Assembly (NCBI GenBank): GCA_033763975.1
Contig: JANRJM010000013.1
Location: 186,001 to 250,000, forward strand
DNA length: 64,000 bases
Direction of reading: 5' to 3'
DNA from: Planctomycetota bacterium
GTDB taxonomy: Bacteria > Planctomycetota > Phycisphaerae > Phycisphaerales > UBA1924
Shown here: positions 36,741 through 44,229 of the stretch, piece after piece
Layout: the number at the start of each line of letters is the position of its first letter
How positions within the stretch are numbered: the stretch's first letter is position 1
Position numbers and translations under genes: made by a program
Notes under the pieces: generated by a model
What the model was told of the DNA's origin: nothing
What the model saw: only the letters and a program-made list of their open reading frames with translations
Databases searched by the model: none

Positions 36741-37614
36741 TGTTGGCGCGCCGTCCGTCGCGCTGGGCGCGCCGCCAACCTCCGGCCCCGCCGACGCGGG
36801 CGCGCTCCGCGGGCTGCTCGAGCCCTGGGCGCTGCTGCACCTGGCGTGGGCCGGCGCGGCGGTTGCGTTCGTGCTCTCGCGCGGACTGTGGCGCCTGCGC
36901 GCGCGCCGGGTGACGGGCATCCCGTGGTGGCTGTGGCTGAACGCGGCGATCGCGTCGTGGCTGGCCTTGGGCGCCTGCGCGGGGCTCGCCTCGTGGGTGC
37001 TGGGCGGGGCGGGCAACGCCTCGCTCCGCGCGCAGTCGCTGACGGCGTTGTGGGGCTACGCCGGCGGGCTGTTGTGCGCGCTCTCGCTGTCGGTCCACCT
37101 GGCGAAGTTGGCACCGGCCAGCGGGCTGCACATCCGTGTACGCGGGCTGCTGCTCGGGGCGGCGCTCTTGGCGCTCGGCTGGCCGCTGGTGCAGGGCGTG
37201 AGCCTCGTGTGTGTGGCCGCCCATCGACTGGCGACGGGCCAGCCCCCGGAGCAGATCTCGCACCCGACGCTGCGGGCGCTGGTCGACAACCCGCGCGAGC
37301 CCTGGGCGTGGCTGATGGTGGCGCTGGCGGTGCTCGTCGCGCCGGTGTTCGAGGAGGTGCTGTACCGCGGGTTCTTGCAGTCGCTGGCGGTGCGCGCGAC
37401 GGGGCGGCCCTGGGCCGCGGTGTTGCTCACGTCCGTGATCTTCGCCGCCGCCCACCTCGGGCAGGGCATGGCGTGGTACTCGCTCGCGGTGATCGGCGCG
37501 CTGGGCGTCGTGCTGGGGGCGGCGTACGAGCGGACGCGCTCGCTGGGCGTGCCCATCGCCATGCACGCGATCTTCAACGCGGCCAACGTGGCGCTGGCGA
37601 TCACGACGGCCTAG
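36697..37614 (+). CDS. CPBP family intramembrane metalloprotease
   Basis: 305 residues with about seven or eight hydrophobic segments. The three CPBP/CAAX-protease motifs are present: EEVLYRGFLQSL (EExxxR) near residue 219, FAAAHLGQGMAWYSL (the His motif) near 252, and HAIFNAANVALA (HxxxN) near 290. Such proteins cleave or bind membrane substrates; bacterial roles are mostly unknown. The ATG at 36697 gives a leading hydrophobic helix (VAIGLVIGAIVGAPSVALGA) but overlaps the divergent trpC start by 44 bp; codons from the trpC side may shorten it. Longer forms run antisense through trpC and are rejected. trpS begins 37 bp after it. Confidence 0.83.
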   Translation: MIRSSVAIGLVIGAIVGAPSVALGAPPTSGPADAGALRGLLEPWALLHLAWAGAAVAFVLSRGLWRLRARRVTGIPWWLWLNAAIASWLALGACAGLASWVLGGAGNASLRAQSLTALWGYAGGLLCALSLSVHLAKLAPASGLHIRVRGLLLGAALLALGWPLVQGVSLVCVAAHRLATGQPPEQISHPTLRALVDNPREPWAWLMVALAVLVAPVFEEVLYRGFLQSLAVRATGRPWAAVLLTSVIFAAAHLGQGMAWYSLAVIGALGVVLGAAYERTRSLGVPIAMHAIFNAANVALAITTA

Positions 37615-37638
37615 GCGGCGTTCGGGCCCGCCCGGCAC

Positions 37639-37644
37639 TACCCT
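37639..37644 (+). promoter_or_regulatory. -10-like hexamer for trpS
   Basis: TACCCT, seven bases before the trpS ATG, fits TANNNT with leaderless spacing; no Shine-Dalgarno lies between. Confidence 0.35.
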
Positions 37645-37651
37645 TGCCGCC

Positions 37652-38737
37652 ATGAGCGCCAGCCCATCCAAGCCCCGCATCCTGACCGGCGACACCCCCA
37701 CCGGGCGCCTGCACCTGGGGCACTGGGTGGGCAGCGTCGAGCGGCGGGTCGCGCTGCAGGACGAGTACGACTGCTACTTCCTGCTCGCGAACATGCACGC
37801 CTTCACCACGCGCTTCGACAAGCCCCAGGACATCCGCCAGGACACCATCGAGATCGTGAAGGACTGGCTGGCGGCGGGCATCGACCCCGCGCGTTCGACC
37901 ATTGTTTTGCAGACCGAGGTGCCCGCGATCGCCGAGTTGACGTGGTACTTCGCGATGCTGCTGTCGTTCAATGACGTGATGGGCAACCCGACGCTCATCC
38001 ACGAGCTCGAGACCAAGGGGCTGGCGGACAAGTACTCGTTCGGGTTCCCGATGTACACGGTGGGGCAGTGCGCGGACATCCTGGCGTTCCGCCCGGTGTA
38101 CGTGCCGGTGGGCGAGGACCAGGCGCCGCACATCGAGATGTGCCGCAAGGCGGCGCGGAAGTTCAACCAGTTGTACTGCGCCGTGCCCAACCGCACGGAG
38201 GACGCGGACTATGTGCAGGCGGGGGGCGTGTTCCCGATTCCCCGGGCGCTCATCGGTCGCGTGGGGCGCCTGCCGGGCGTGGGCGACGGCACGCAGAAGA
38301 TGAGCAAGAGCCTGGGCAACGCGATCTTCCTGAGCGACAGCGCGAAGGACGTGCAGAAGAAGATCAACAAGATCACGACCGGGCGCCAGAGCCCCACCGA
38401 GCCGGGCGACCCCGACAACGTGCTGTTCAGGTTCGTCGAGGCGTTCATCACCGACGAGGCCCGCGTCGCCGAGCTCAAGGACCGCTACCGGCGGGGCGAC
38501 AACCTGGGCGACGGGCACGTCAAGGCCGAAGTCGCCGAGGCGATCAACCGCCTGCTCGAGCCCATGCGGGCACGCCGGGCCGAGTTCGAATCGCCCGCGG
38601 GCGACACGCGCATCGTCGAGATCATCAAAGACGGCGTGAAACGCGCGAATGTCGTGGCGGAAGAGACGCTGTACCTCGCGAAAAAGGCGATGGGACTGGA
38701 CTTCGGGAAGCGGGTGCTCGGATACGACAGGGGGTGA
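37652..38737 (+). CDS. trpS: Tryptophanyl-tRNA synthetase
   Basis: 361 residues. Class I aminoacyl-tRNA synthetase charging tRNA-Trp. The HIGH-type motif is TGRLHLGHW at residues 17-25 and the KMSKS motif is QKMSKSLGN near 214. Between them are DYDCYFLLANMHAFTT, LSFNDVMGNPT, YPMY-type FGFPMYTVGQCADIL, VGEDQAPHIEMCRKAARKFN. The C-terminal helical tRNA-binding part ends ANVVAEETLYLAKKAMGLDF. Length is slightly above the usual ~330. No T-box or leader peptide is visible. It is followed four bases later by the DUF695/RraB gene. Confidence 0.95.
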   Translation: MSASPSKPRILTGDTPTGRLHLGHWVGSVERRVALQDEYDCYFLLANMHAFTTRFDKPQDIRQDTIEIVKDWLAAGIDPARSTIVLQTEVPAIAELTWYFAMLLSFNDVMGNPTLIHELETKGLADKYSFGFPMYTVGQCADILAFRPVYVPVGEDQAPHIEMCRKAARKFNQLYCAVPNRTEDADYVQAGGVFPIPRALIGRVGRLPGVGDGTQKMSKSLGNAIFLSDSAKDVQKKINKITTGRQSPTEPGDPDNVLFRFVEAFITDEARVAELKDRYRRGDNLGDGHVKAEVAEAINRLLEPMRARRAEFESPAGDTRIVEIIKDGVKRANVVAEETLYLAKKAMGLDFGKRVLGYDRG

Positions 38738-38741
38738 GCGA

Positions 38742-39479
38742 ATGGACGAGCAGTGGATCGGGCACGTGGTAGAGGCCGAGGAGGGCGTGCTCTCGTGCCT
38801 GGTGAACACGGCGTTGGGCGAGCACGCGCCGGACGCGTCGCGCCCCTGCTGCACGCTGGTGCGCGTGCCCTTCGCCGAGCCGGGCGAGGACGGCATGGGT
38901 TCGCAGGACGAGCGTGACGCGCTGCACGACGCGGAGGAGTCGCTCGGCGAGGCGATCGCGGCGTACGGCGTGCTGCACGTCGCGACGGTGCGCGGCGCGG
39001 GCGTGCTGGACCTGTGGTACTACTCGTCGACCGAGGCGGCGACGCACATCGGCCCCGCCGCGAAGCGGGCGATGGGCGAGCGCGCGGTGGAGGTCGGCTC
39101 GCAGGACGACCCCGAGTGGTCGCAGTACGGCGCGATGTTCCCGCCCCCCGAGGCGTTCGGGCAGTACCTCGACTGGATGCTGATCGAGACGCTCGAATCC
39201 AAGGGCGACCGGCTCGAGCAGGAGCGGCCGGTGGACCACGGCGTGTACCTGCCGACGAAGGAGGCCGCGGCGGCGGTGGAACGCGACGCCGCCCGCGCGG
39301 GGTTCGAGGTCACCGACCGGGGCGTCGAAGAAGGCGACGAGGCGGCGTACTTCCTGCAACTCACGCGGACGCACGCGGTGACCATGGACGTCGTGCAGGA
39401 GATGCGGGCGATGCTCACCGAGATGGTCGAGTCCCACGACGGGGTGTACGACGGCTGGGCGACGGCGGTGGTGGAATAG
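38742..39479 (+). CDS. DUF695-RraB domain protein
   Basis: 245 residues. The N-terminal ~135 residues fit DUF695 (LSCLVNTALGEHAPDASRP, VATVRGAGVLDLWYYSS, WSQYGAMFPPPEAFGQYLD). The C-terminal ~80 residues fit the RraB fold: VDHGVYLPTKEAAAAVERDA, GFEVTDRGVEEGDEAAYFLQ, and the closing ESHDGVYDGWATAVVE. In E. coli RraB inhibits RNase E; in this fused form, known from other bacteria, the role is uncertain. GGGGGTGAG lies just before the ATG and the gap to trpS is four bases, so they are probably one transcript. Confidence 0.8.
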   Translation: MDEQWIGHVVEAEEGVLSCLVNTALGEHAPDASRPCCTLVRVPFAEPGEDGMGSQDERDALHDAEESLGEAIAAYGVLHVATVRGAGVLDLWYYSSTEAATHIGPAAKRAMGERAVEVGSQDDPEWSQYGAMFPPPEAFGQYLDWMLIETLESKGDRLEQERPVDHGVYLPTKEAAAAVERDAARAGFEVTDRGVEEGDEAAYFLQLTRTHAVTMDVVQEMRAMLTEMVESHDGVYDGWATAVVE

Positions 39480-39508
39480 GGGCTGGCCGATCGCGTCAAC
39501 CTCGCGCA

Positions 39509-39850
39509 TCAGTGGACGAGCGCGCTGCCGGGTACACCTGCCGCGACCCGTTCACGCCGAGCGGTGAACCCGGCCACGCCGAACGCGCACATGAACGCGC
39601 CCGGGACGAGATACCACCAGAAGTTTGCGTTGGTGCTGTCCGCAAGCGCACCCAAGCTGCTCATTCGCTCTTCCATCGACTTCCCGCCATCGCGGAAGTA
39701 GCCCCCGGCCATCTGCCCGGCGATGATGCCCGCCTCCAAGTTGGCCAAGTACGTGTGATACTGCGAGTTGTCTTCCATGCTCTTGTAGGCGCCGCCGAGG
39801 CAGATGATCCCTCCGGCGAGCAGCACGGTCGCAGCGGCGCGTACGAGCAT
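39509..39850 (-). CDS. Small membrane protein of unknown function
   Basis: 113 residues, not recognised. One hydrophobic helix opens the protein (VRAAATVLLAGGIICLGGAY, about 3-23) and another lies near the end (FWWYLVPGAFMCAFGVAGF, about 77-97). The polar region between them (SMEDNSQYHTYLANLEAGII, GGKSMEERMSSLGAL) would face one side of the membrane. GGAGGGAAC directly before the ATG at 39850 supports this start over the longer in-frame form. Local GC looks lower than in neighbouring genes. It sits alone between the DUF695-RraB gene and the OPT transporter, which is divergent. Confidence 0.6.
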   Translation of the reverse strand: MLVRAAATVLLAGGIICLGGAYKSMEDNSQYHTYLANLEAGIIAGQMAGGYFRDGGKSMEERMSSLGALADSTNANFWWYLVPGAFMCAFGVAGFTARRERVAAGVPGSALVH

Positions 39851-40002
39851 GTTCCCTCCGTCGGCGGCACCCAGTTCGCAGGTCGGCCGATGGGCCGAGG
39901 CCGGGAGATTACCGGGCCCCGCCGGCGCGAGCAAGACGTGCCGAACGGCGCGTTCTGTTAGTCTGCCCCCTTGCGGGCCAACCGCCCGCGGGAAGGACAC
40001 TC

Positions 40003-41982
40003 ATGGCCGACGCTGTTTCTGGAGCGGCTTCCGGGCCCATGGCGGGCGACGACCCGCGCCTCGCCCCGCCCCCGCCGCTCTCGCCCGACGCGAGCCCGGA
40101 GGAGAAGGACCGGCACTGGTTCCGCCACGTGTACCAGGGCGACCGCATGCCGCAGCTCACGCTGCGCGCGGTGCTCATGGGGGGCGTGCTGGGCATGCTC
40201 ATGTCCCTCTCGAACCTGTACACGACGGTGAAGCTCGGGTGGGCGTTCGGCGTCGCGATCACGGCGTGCGTGCTCAGCTACGTCATCTGGAACGCGCTGC
40301 GCGCCCTGACAGGCGGCAAGCTGCGCCAGATGTCGATCCTCGAGAACACGTGCATGGCGAGCACGGCGTCGGCGGCGGGGTACTCCACGGGCGGCACGGT
40401 CGGCACCGCCGTCGGCGCGCTGCTGCTCATCAGCGGCAACCACATGAACTGGCAGGTGCTCGTGCCGTTCGTGCTGCTGAGCGCGGGGCTGGGGGTGTTC
40501 CTCGCCATCCCCATGAAGCGCCAGATGATCAACCACGAGCAGTTGCCCTTCCCCAGCGGGATCGCCGCGGCGGAGACGCTGCGCAGCCTGTACACCAAGG
40601 GGCGCGAGGCCGCGCAGAAGGCCACGAGCCTGGTCGCGGCGTTGCTCATCGGCATGCTGCTGGCGTTCCTGCGGTCGTACGAGGGGCTCGTGCACCTGCT
40701 GCACGAGGCGAAGAAGGCGCCGCTGTGGCTGGTGGACGCGAGCAAGTGGCTGAAGGTGCCCGAGTTCATGGCGTTCCCGAGCTCCTGGCTCGTGCCCCGC
40801 GGCACGGTCGCGACATGGGGCTTTGAGCCCAGCGGGCTGCTGGTGGCGGCGGGGATGATCGTGGGCCTGCGCGTGTCGCTGTCGATGCTCGGCGGATCGC
40901 TGCTGCTGTTCCTGTTCTTCATCCCGTACCTGCACGGGCTGGATGCAAGCGCGACCGGGAACGCGGTCACGTCGTTCACGTACGGGCCCGAGGGGGCCTT
41001 CAACCCGATCCGCTGGTCGCTGTGGGGCGGCACGAGCCTGATGATCTTCTCGAGCCTCACGAGCCTGGCGGTGCAGTGGAAGGCGCTGGTGCGGGCGTTC
41101 AAGATCGAGAAGAAGGCGCCGGGGGCCGAATCGACGGCGATGGACGCGATCGAAGTCCCGTTCATGTGGCTGGTCATCGGGCTGGTGCCGATCGGGCTGG
41201 GCCTGGTGATCCTGCAGCACTACGCGTTCCAGATGAGCTATCTGCTGGGCACGATCGCGGTGGTGATGGCGTTCCCGGTGGCGCTGGTGTGCTGCCGCGC
41301 CACGGGCGAGACCGACACGACGCCCATCGGCGCGATGGGGAAGGTGACGCAGCTCCTGTACGCGCTGCTCGCGAAGGGGAACGTGACGGTGAACCTGATG
41401 TCGGCGGGCGTGACGTCGGCGGCGGGCGGCGCGTCGGCGGACCTGCTGACCGACCTCAAGAGCGGGTACCTGCTGGGCGCGAACCCGCGCAAGCAGTTCC
41501 TCGCGCAGTTCTTCGGGTGCTTCTTCGGCACGCTGTCGGTGGTGCCGGCGTGGTACCTGATGTTCCCGAACAAGGACGTGCTGGAGGAGTACAACCCGCC
41601 GGCGGCGAACATGTGGCGGGCCTTCGCCGAGGCGCTGACGAAGGGGCTCGACAGCGTGCCGCAGACGGCGCAGGCGGCGATCGTGGTGGGCGGGCTGGTG
41701 GGGATCCTGCTCCCGCTGGCGGGCGCGCTGTTCCCCAAGAGCCGCAAGTACCTGCCCAGCGCCATGGGGCTGGGGCTCGCGTGGGTCGTGCCGTTCGCGA
41801 ACTCGCTCAGCTTCGCGATCGGCGCGGTGCTGACCGAGGTGTGGCGGCGTGTGCACGCGAAGCAGTGCGAGAAGTACAACACGCCGGTTGCGTCGGGCCT
41901 CATCGCGGGCGAGGCGCTGCTGGCGGCGGTCATCGCCATCGCCAGCACGGTCGTCGGCATCCTGTGGCTGACGCCGAAGTGA
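40003..41982 (+). CDS. OPT family oligopeptide/metal-chelate transporter
   Basis: 659 residues with about 14-16 hydrophobic segments. OPT family features: QLTLRAVLMGGVLGMLMSLS, NLYTTVKLGWAFGVAI, RQMSILENTCMASTASAAGY, EQLPFPSGIAAAETLRSLY, AGVTSAAGGASADLLTDLKS, GYLLGANPRKQFLAQFFGCF and FPNKDVLEEYNPPAANMWRA. OPT transporters of this bacterial type import small peptides or metal-chelating compounds across the inner membrane by proton symport; the substrate is not evident. GGAAGGACACTC precedes the ATG. No binding protein or partner is adjacent, which suits a single-chain secondary carrier. Confidence 0.92.
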   Translation: MADAVSGAASGPMAGDDPRLAPPPPLSPDASPEEKDRHWFRHVYQGDRMPQLTLRAVLMGGVLGMLMSLSNLYTTVKLGWAFGVAITACVLSYVIWNALRALTGGKLRQMSILENTCMASTASAAGYSTGGTVGTAVGALLLISGNHMNWQVLVPFVLLSAGLGVFLAIPMKRQMINHEQLPFPSGIAAAETLRSLYTKGREAAQKATSLVAALLIGMLLAFLRSYEGLVHLLHEAKKAPLWLVDASKWLKVPEFMAFPSSWLVPRGTVATWGFEPSGLLVAAGMIVGLRVSLSMLGGSLLLFLFFIPYLHGLDASATGNAVTSFTYGPEGAFNPIRWSLWGGTSLMIFSSLTSLAVQWKALVRAFKIEKKAPGAESTAMDAIEVPFMWLVIGLVPIGLGLVILQHYAFQMSYLLGTIAVVMAFPVALVCCRATGETDTTPIGAMGKVTQLLYALLAKGNVTVNLMSAGVTSAAGGASADLLTDLKSGYLLGANPRKQFLAQFFGCFFGTLSVVPAWYLMFPNKDVLEEYNPPAANMWRAFAEALTKGLDSVPQTAQAAIVVGGLVGILLPLAGALFPKSRKYLPSAMGLGLAWVVPFANSLSFAIGAVLTEVWRRVHAKQCEKYNTPVASGLIAGEALLAAVIAIASTVVGILWLTPK

Positions 41983-42016
41983 CGTCGGCGCGGGCGCGAG
42001 CGGAGGTCCGGGGAGG

Positions 42017-42913
42017 TCAGCGGGCGGCGGGGTCGGCCGAGGGGTCGGCGCGCTCGCCCGGGGCGGCGTCGGGAGGCGTCGTGCAGCCCATCGCGCCGGC
42101 ACGCCGCCGGGCGGCGACGAGCGTCAGCGGGATCGAGAGCACGTAGAGCGCCGCGAGCACGCTGAGCGTGAGCCACAGGTCCACCGCCGCCCCGACCGCG
42201 AGCAGCCCGACGCAGACCAGCAGCGGGACGACCGCGCGGCGCGTGATGCGGAGCGCCTTGAGCGAGAACATGGGCACGCGCGTGACCATGAGCACCGCGA
42301 TGACCAGCGTGTACACCATGACGACCCACGCGGGTGCGGTCCAGTCGAGGATGCCGGATCGCGCGAGCATGGGCGGGATGAGCACCGCGCCCGCCGCGGC
42401 GGGCGAGGGCATGCCGGTGAAGTAGGTCGCGGGCCGCTCGATCGTGCGTTCGCCCGCCGGGGCGCCGGGCGTCCGCTCGGGCGCGCGATCCGCGCGGGGT
42501 GCTTTGGACGCGGGGGCGTCGGCGGTGAATCGCGCGAGGCGCAGGGCCGCGCACAGGGCGTAGGTGACGAACGCGGCCAGGGCGAAGGCGCCGAGCTTGC
42601 CCTCGAGCTTCTCCTGCACGCGCAGCCACTCGTGCAGGATCATCGCGGGCGCGATCCCGAAGGCGAGGAAGTCGGAGAGCGAATCGAGCACGGCCCCGAA
42701 ACCGGAGCTGACGCGCAGGAGGCGGGCGGCCCGCCCGTCGAGCGCGTCGAAGACGCCCGCGAGCACGACCGCGCCCAGCGCGCGATCCCACTCGTGACGC
42801 GTCGCGAAGTGCAACGCCGCCAGCCCGCAGCAGAGCGCCACCGTGGTGAGCAGGTTCGGGATGAGGGCGGCGACCGGGAACTCGTGCTTGCGTGGGCCCA
42901 GGCGGATGAACAT
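42017..42913 (-). CDS. pssA: CDP-diacylglycerol-serine O-phosphatidyltransferase
   Basis: 298 residues. Inner-membrane enzyme making phosphatidylserine from CDP-diacylglycerol and serine. The CDP-alcohol phosphotransferase signature is present: FDALDGRAARLLRVSSGF followed by GAVLDSLSDFLAFG, giving D-G-x2-A-R-x8-G-x3-D-x3-D near residues 55-82. Several hydrophobic helices follow (FALAAFVTYALCAAL, WVVMVYTLVIAVLMV, RRAVVPLLVCVGLLA). A polar insert of about 40 residues (SKAPRADRAPERTPG) lies between helices and the C-terminus is an Ala/Pro-rich tail. The gene follows psd after 28 bp; together they give phosphatidylethanolamine. Confidence 0.93.
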   Translation of the reverse strand: MFIRLGPRKHEFPVAALIPNLLTTVALCCGLAALHFATRHEWDRALGAVVLAGVFDALDGRAARLLRVSSGFGAVLDSLSDFLAFGIAPAMILHEWLRVQEKLEGKLGAFALAAFVTYALCAALRLARFTADAPASKAPRADRAPERTPGAPAGERTIERPATYFTGMPSPAAAGAVLIPPMLARSGILDWTAPAWVVMVYTLVIAVLMVTRVPMFSLKALRITRRAVVPLLVCVGLLAVGAAVDLWLTLSVLAALYVLSIPLTLVAARRRAGAMGCTTPPDAAPGERADPSADPAAR

Positions 42914-42941
42914 CGGTGCTCCGGAGATAGCGTGCGGCGGC

Positions 42942-43682
42942 CTAGCCGGCGCGACGCGCCAGGATCGTCTCCCCCGCCACCGCCCGCTGTCCCAGGCGCG
43001 CCGTCACTTCCGTCCCCGCAGGAAGATAGAGGTCCACCCGCGAGCCGAACCGGATCATTCCGTAGCGTTCGCCGGCGGCGAGTTGCTTCCCGACGCTCAC
43101 GCGGCAGACGATGCGTCGCGCGACGAGCCCCGCGATCTGCACGACCGGCAGGGCGGCGCCGTCGGGAAGGCGCAGCAGCATCGAGAGCCGCTCGTTGTCG
43201 GTGCTGGCCTTGTCGAAGGACGCGTTGAAGAACTTGCCCGCGCGGTGCTCGAGGCGCTCGACCACGCCACGCGCTGGCGCACGGTTCACGTGGACATCGA
43301 AGACGTTCATGAACACGCACACGCGATCGCGGGGCTCGTCGCCCAGGCCGAGTTCGGGCGGCGGCGGCGCGCGGTCGATGAGGCAGACGCGTCCGTCGGC
43401 GGCGCTGAGGAAAGCGCCTGTCTCCTGCGGGATTCTCCGCGGGGGATCGCGGAAGAACCAGGCGCACCAGACGATCAGCAGCAGCGCGACCACCGGGACG
43501 GGGTAGGCGACGTGCTCGAGCCCGATGGTGTAGAGCCCGCCGATGGCGATGGCGCTGACGAGCACGCCACCGACGACAAAGCCGGCGAGGATGGGACGTC
43601 CTTCGGGGGCGAGGATCGGGGCGGGGGCGTCGGGCACGACCTCGCGGGTGGGGTGTGAGCCGTCGGGGGTCGCGGGGGGCAC
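42942..43682 (-). CDS. psd: Phosphatidylserine decarboxylase
   Basis: 246 residues, the short archaeal/Gram-negative Psd-A type. It converts phosphatidylserine to phosphatidylethanolamine using a pyruvoyl group formed by self-cleavage at a Gly-Ser bond. That site is the FGS in YGMIRFGSRVDLYLPAG near residue 211, the usual position before a C-terminal fragment of about 35 residues. Other motifs: WFFRDPPRRIP, FLSAADGRVC, VFMNVFDVHVNRAPARGVVE, GKFFNASFDKASTDNERL. Two hydrophobic helices near residues 33-72 anchor it. The GTG start has TATACT five bases upstream. Order psd-pssA matches the pathway pair in many bacteria. Confidence 0.93.
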   Translation of the reverse strand: MPPATPDGSHPTREVVPDAPAPILAPEGRPILAGFVVGGVLVSAIAIGGLYTIGLEHVAYPVPVVALLLIVWCAWFFRDPPRRIPQETGAFLSAADGRVCLIDRAPPPPELGLGDEPRDRVCVFMNVFDVHVNRAPARGVVERLEHRAGKFFNASFDKASTDNERLSMLLRLPDGAALPVVQIAGLVARRIVCRVSVGKQLAAGERYGMIRFGSRVDLYLPAGTEVTARLGQRAVAGETILARRAG

Positions 43683-43687
43683 GGAAG

Positions 43688-43693
43688 AGTATA
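43688..43693 (-). promoter_or_regulatory. -10 hexamer for leaderless psd-pssA mRNA
   Basis: TATACT on the minus strand, five bases before the psd GTG start; five of six matches to TATAAT, the best -10 box among the leaderless candidates. No Shine-Dalgarno and no clear -35 box. Confidence 0.5.
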
Positions 43694-43798
43694 GGAAACC
43701 GCGGGAGATTCACTCTGCGCCGCGCACCGAGGTCCCAGAACGGCGGTGATGAGGCGCGGGCTCAAGGACGCGCGCCGGGGGTTCGATGTCGGGAGCAC

Positions 43799-44218
43799 AT
43801 GAACGCGGCTCGCGCGAGAACGGTGCTGGTGTGCGACGACGAGGCGCCGATCCGCCAGGTGATCGCGCACAAGCTCCGCGCGCACGGGTACGTCGTGCAC
43901 GAGGCGCGGACGGGGCAGGAGGGCGTGGACGCGGTGCTCGGCGGGCTGAGCCCGGACCTCATCCTGAGCGACCTGCAGATGCCCGTGATGAGCGGGCTGG
44001 AGATGTGCCGCGTGCTGCGGGAGATGGCGCCGACGCGCGAGACGCCCGCGCTGATGCTGACGGCGCGCGGGTACATCATCGCGCCGGAGGACCTCGAGCA
44101 CACGAACATCCGCCAGGTGATCGCGAAGCCGTTCGGCGTGAAGCAGCTGGTCGATCGCGTGCGGGCCCTGCTGGGCCCGGACCGGGCCCCGGGCGATCCG
44201 TCGGCCCTGGCCGCGTAG
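43799..44218 (+). CDS. Single-domain response regulator
   Basis: 139 residues, a receiver domain only. Strand 1 ends in VLVCDDEAPIRQVIAHKLRA (acidic pair), the phospho-acceptor is the Asp in LILSDLQMPVMSGLEMCRV near residue 57, with the Thr in ALMLTARG and Lys in VIAKPFGVKQLVDRVRAL completing the active site. The 20-residue segment GYIIAPEDLEHTNIRQV between them is slightly long. No output domain. The GAF-HD-GYP gene starts 11 bp later, so this receiver probably controls it in trans; in RpfG the two are one chain. GGGAG precedes the ATG. Confidence 0.9.
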   Translation: MNAARARTVLVCDDEAPIRQVIAHKLRAHGYVVHEARTGQEGVDAVLGGLSPDLILSDLQMPVMSGLEMCRVLREMAPTRETPALMLTARGYIIAPEDLEHTNIRQVIAKPFGVKQLVDRVRALLGPDRAPGDPSALAA

Positions 44219-44229
44219 AGGGACGTGCC

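Noticed and set aside
36741-37016. Longer trpC reading frame up to 37016
   Set aside because: The added residues are antisense to the CPBP protease and not part of the TrpC barrel, which begins at MTSPIATLDRII.
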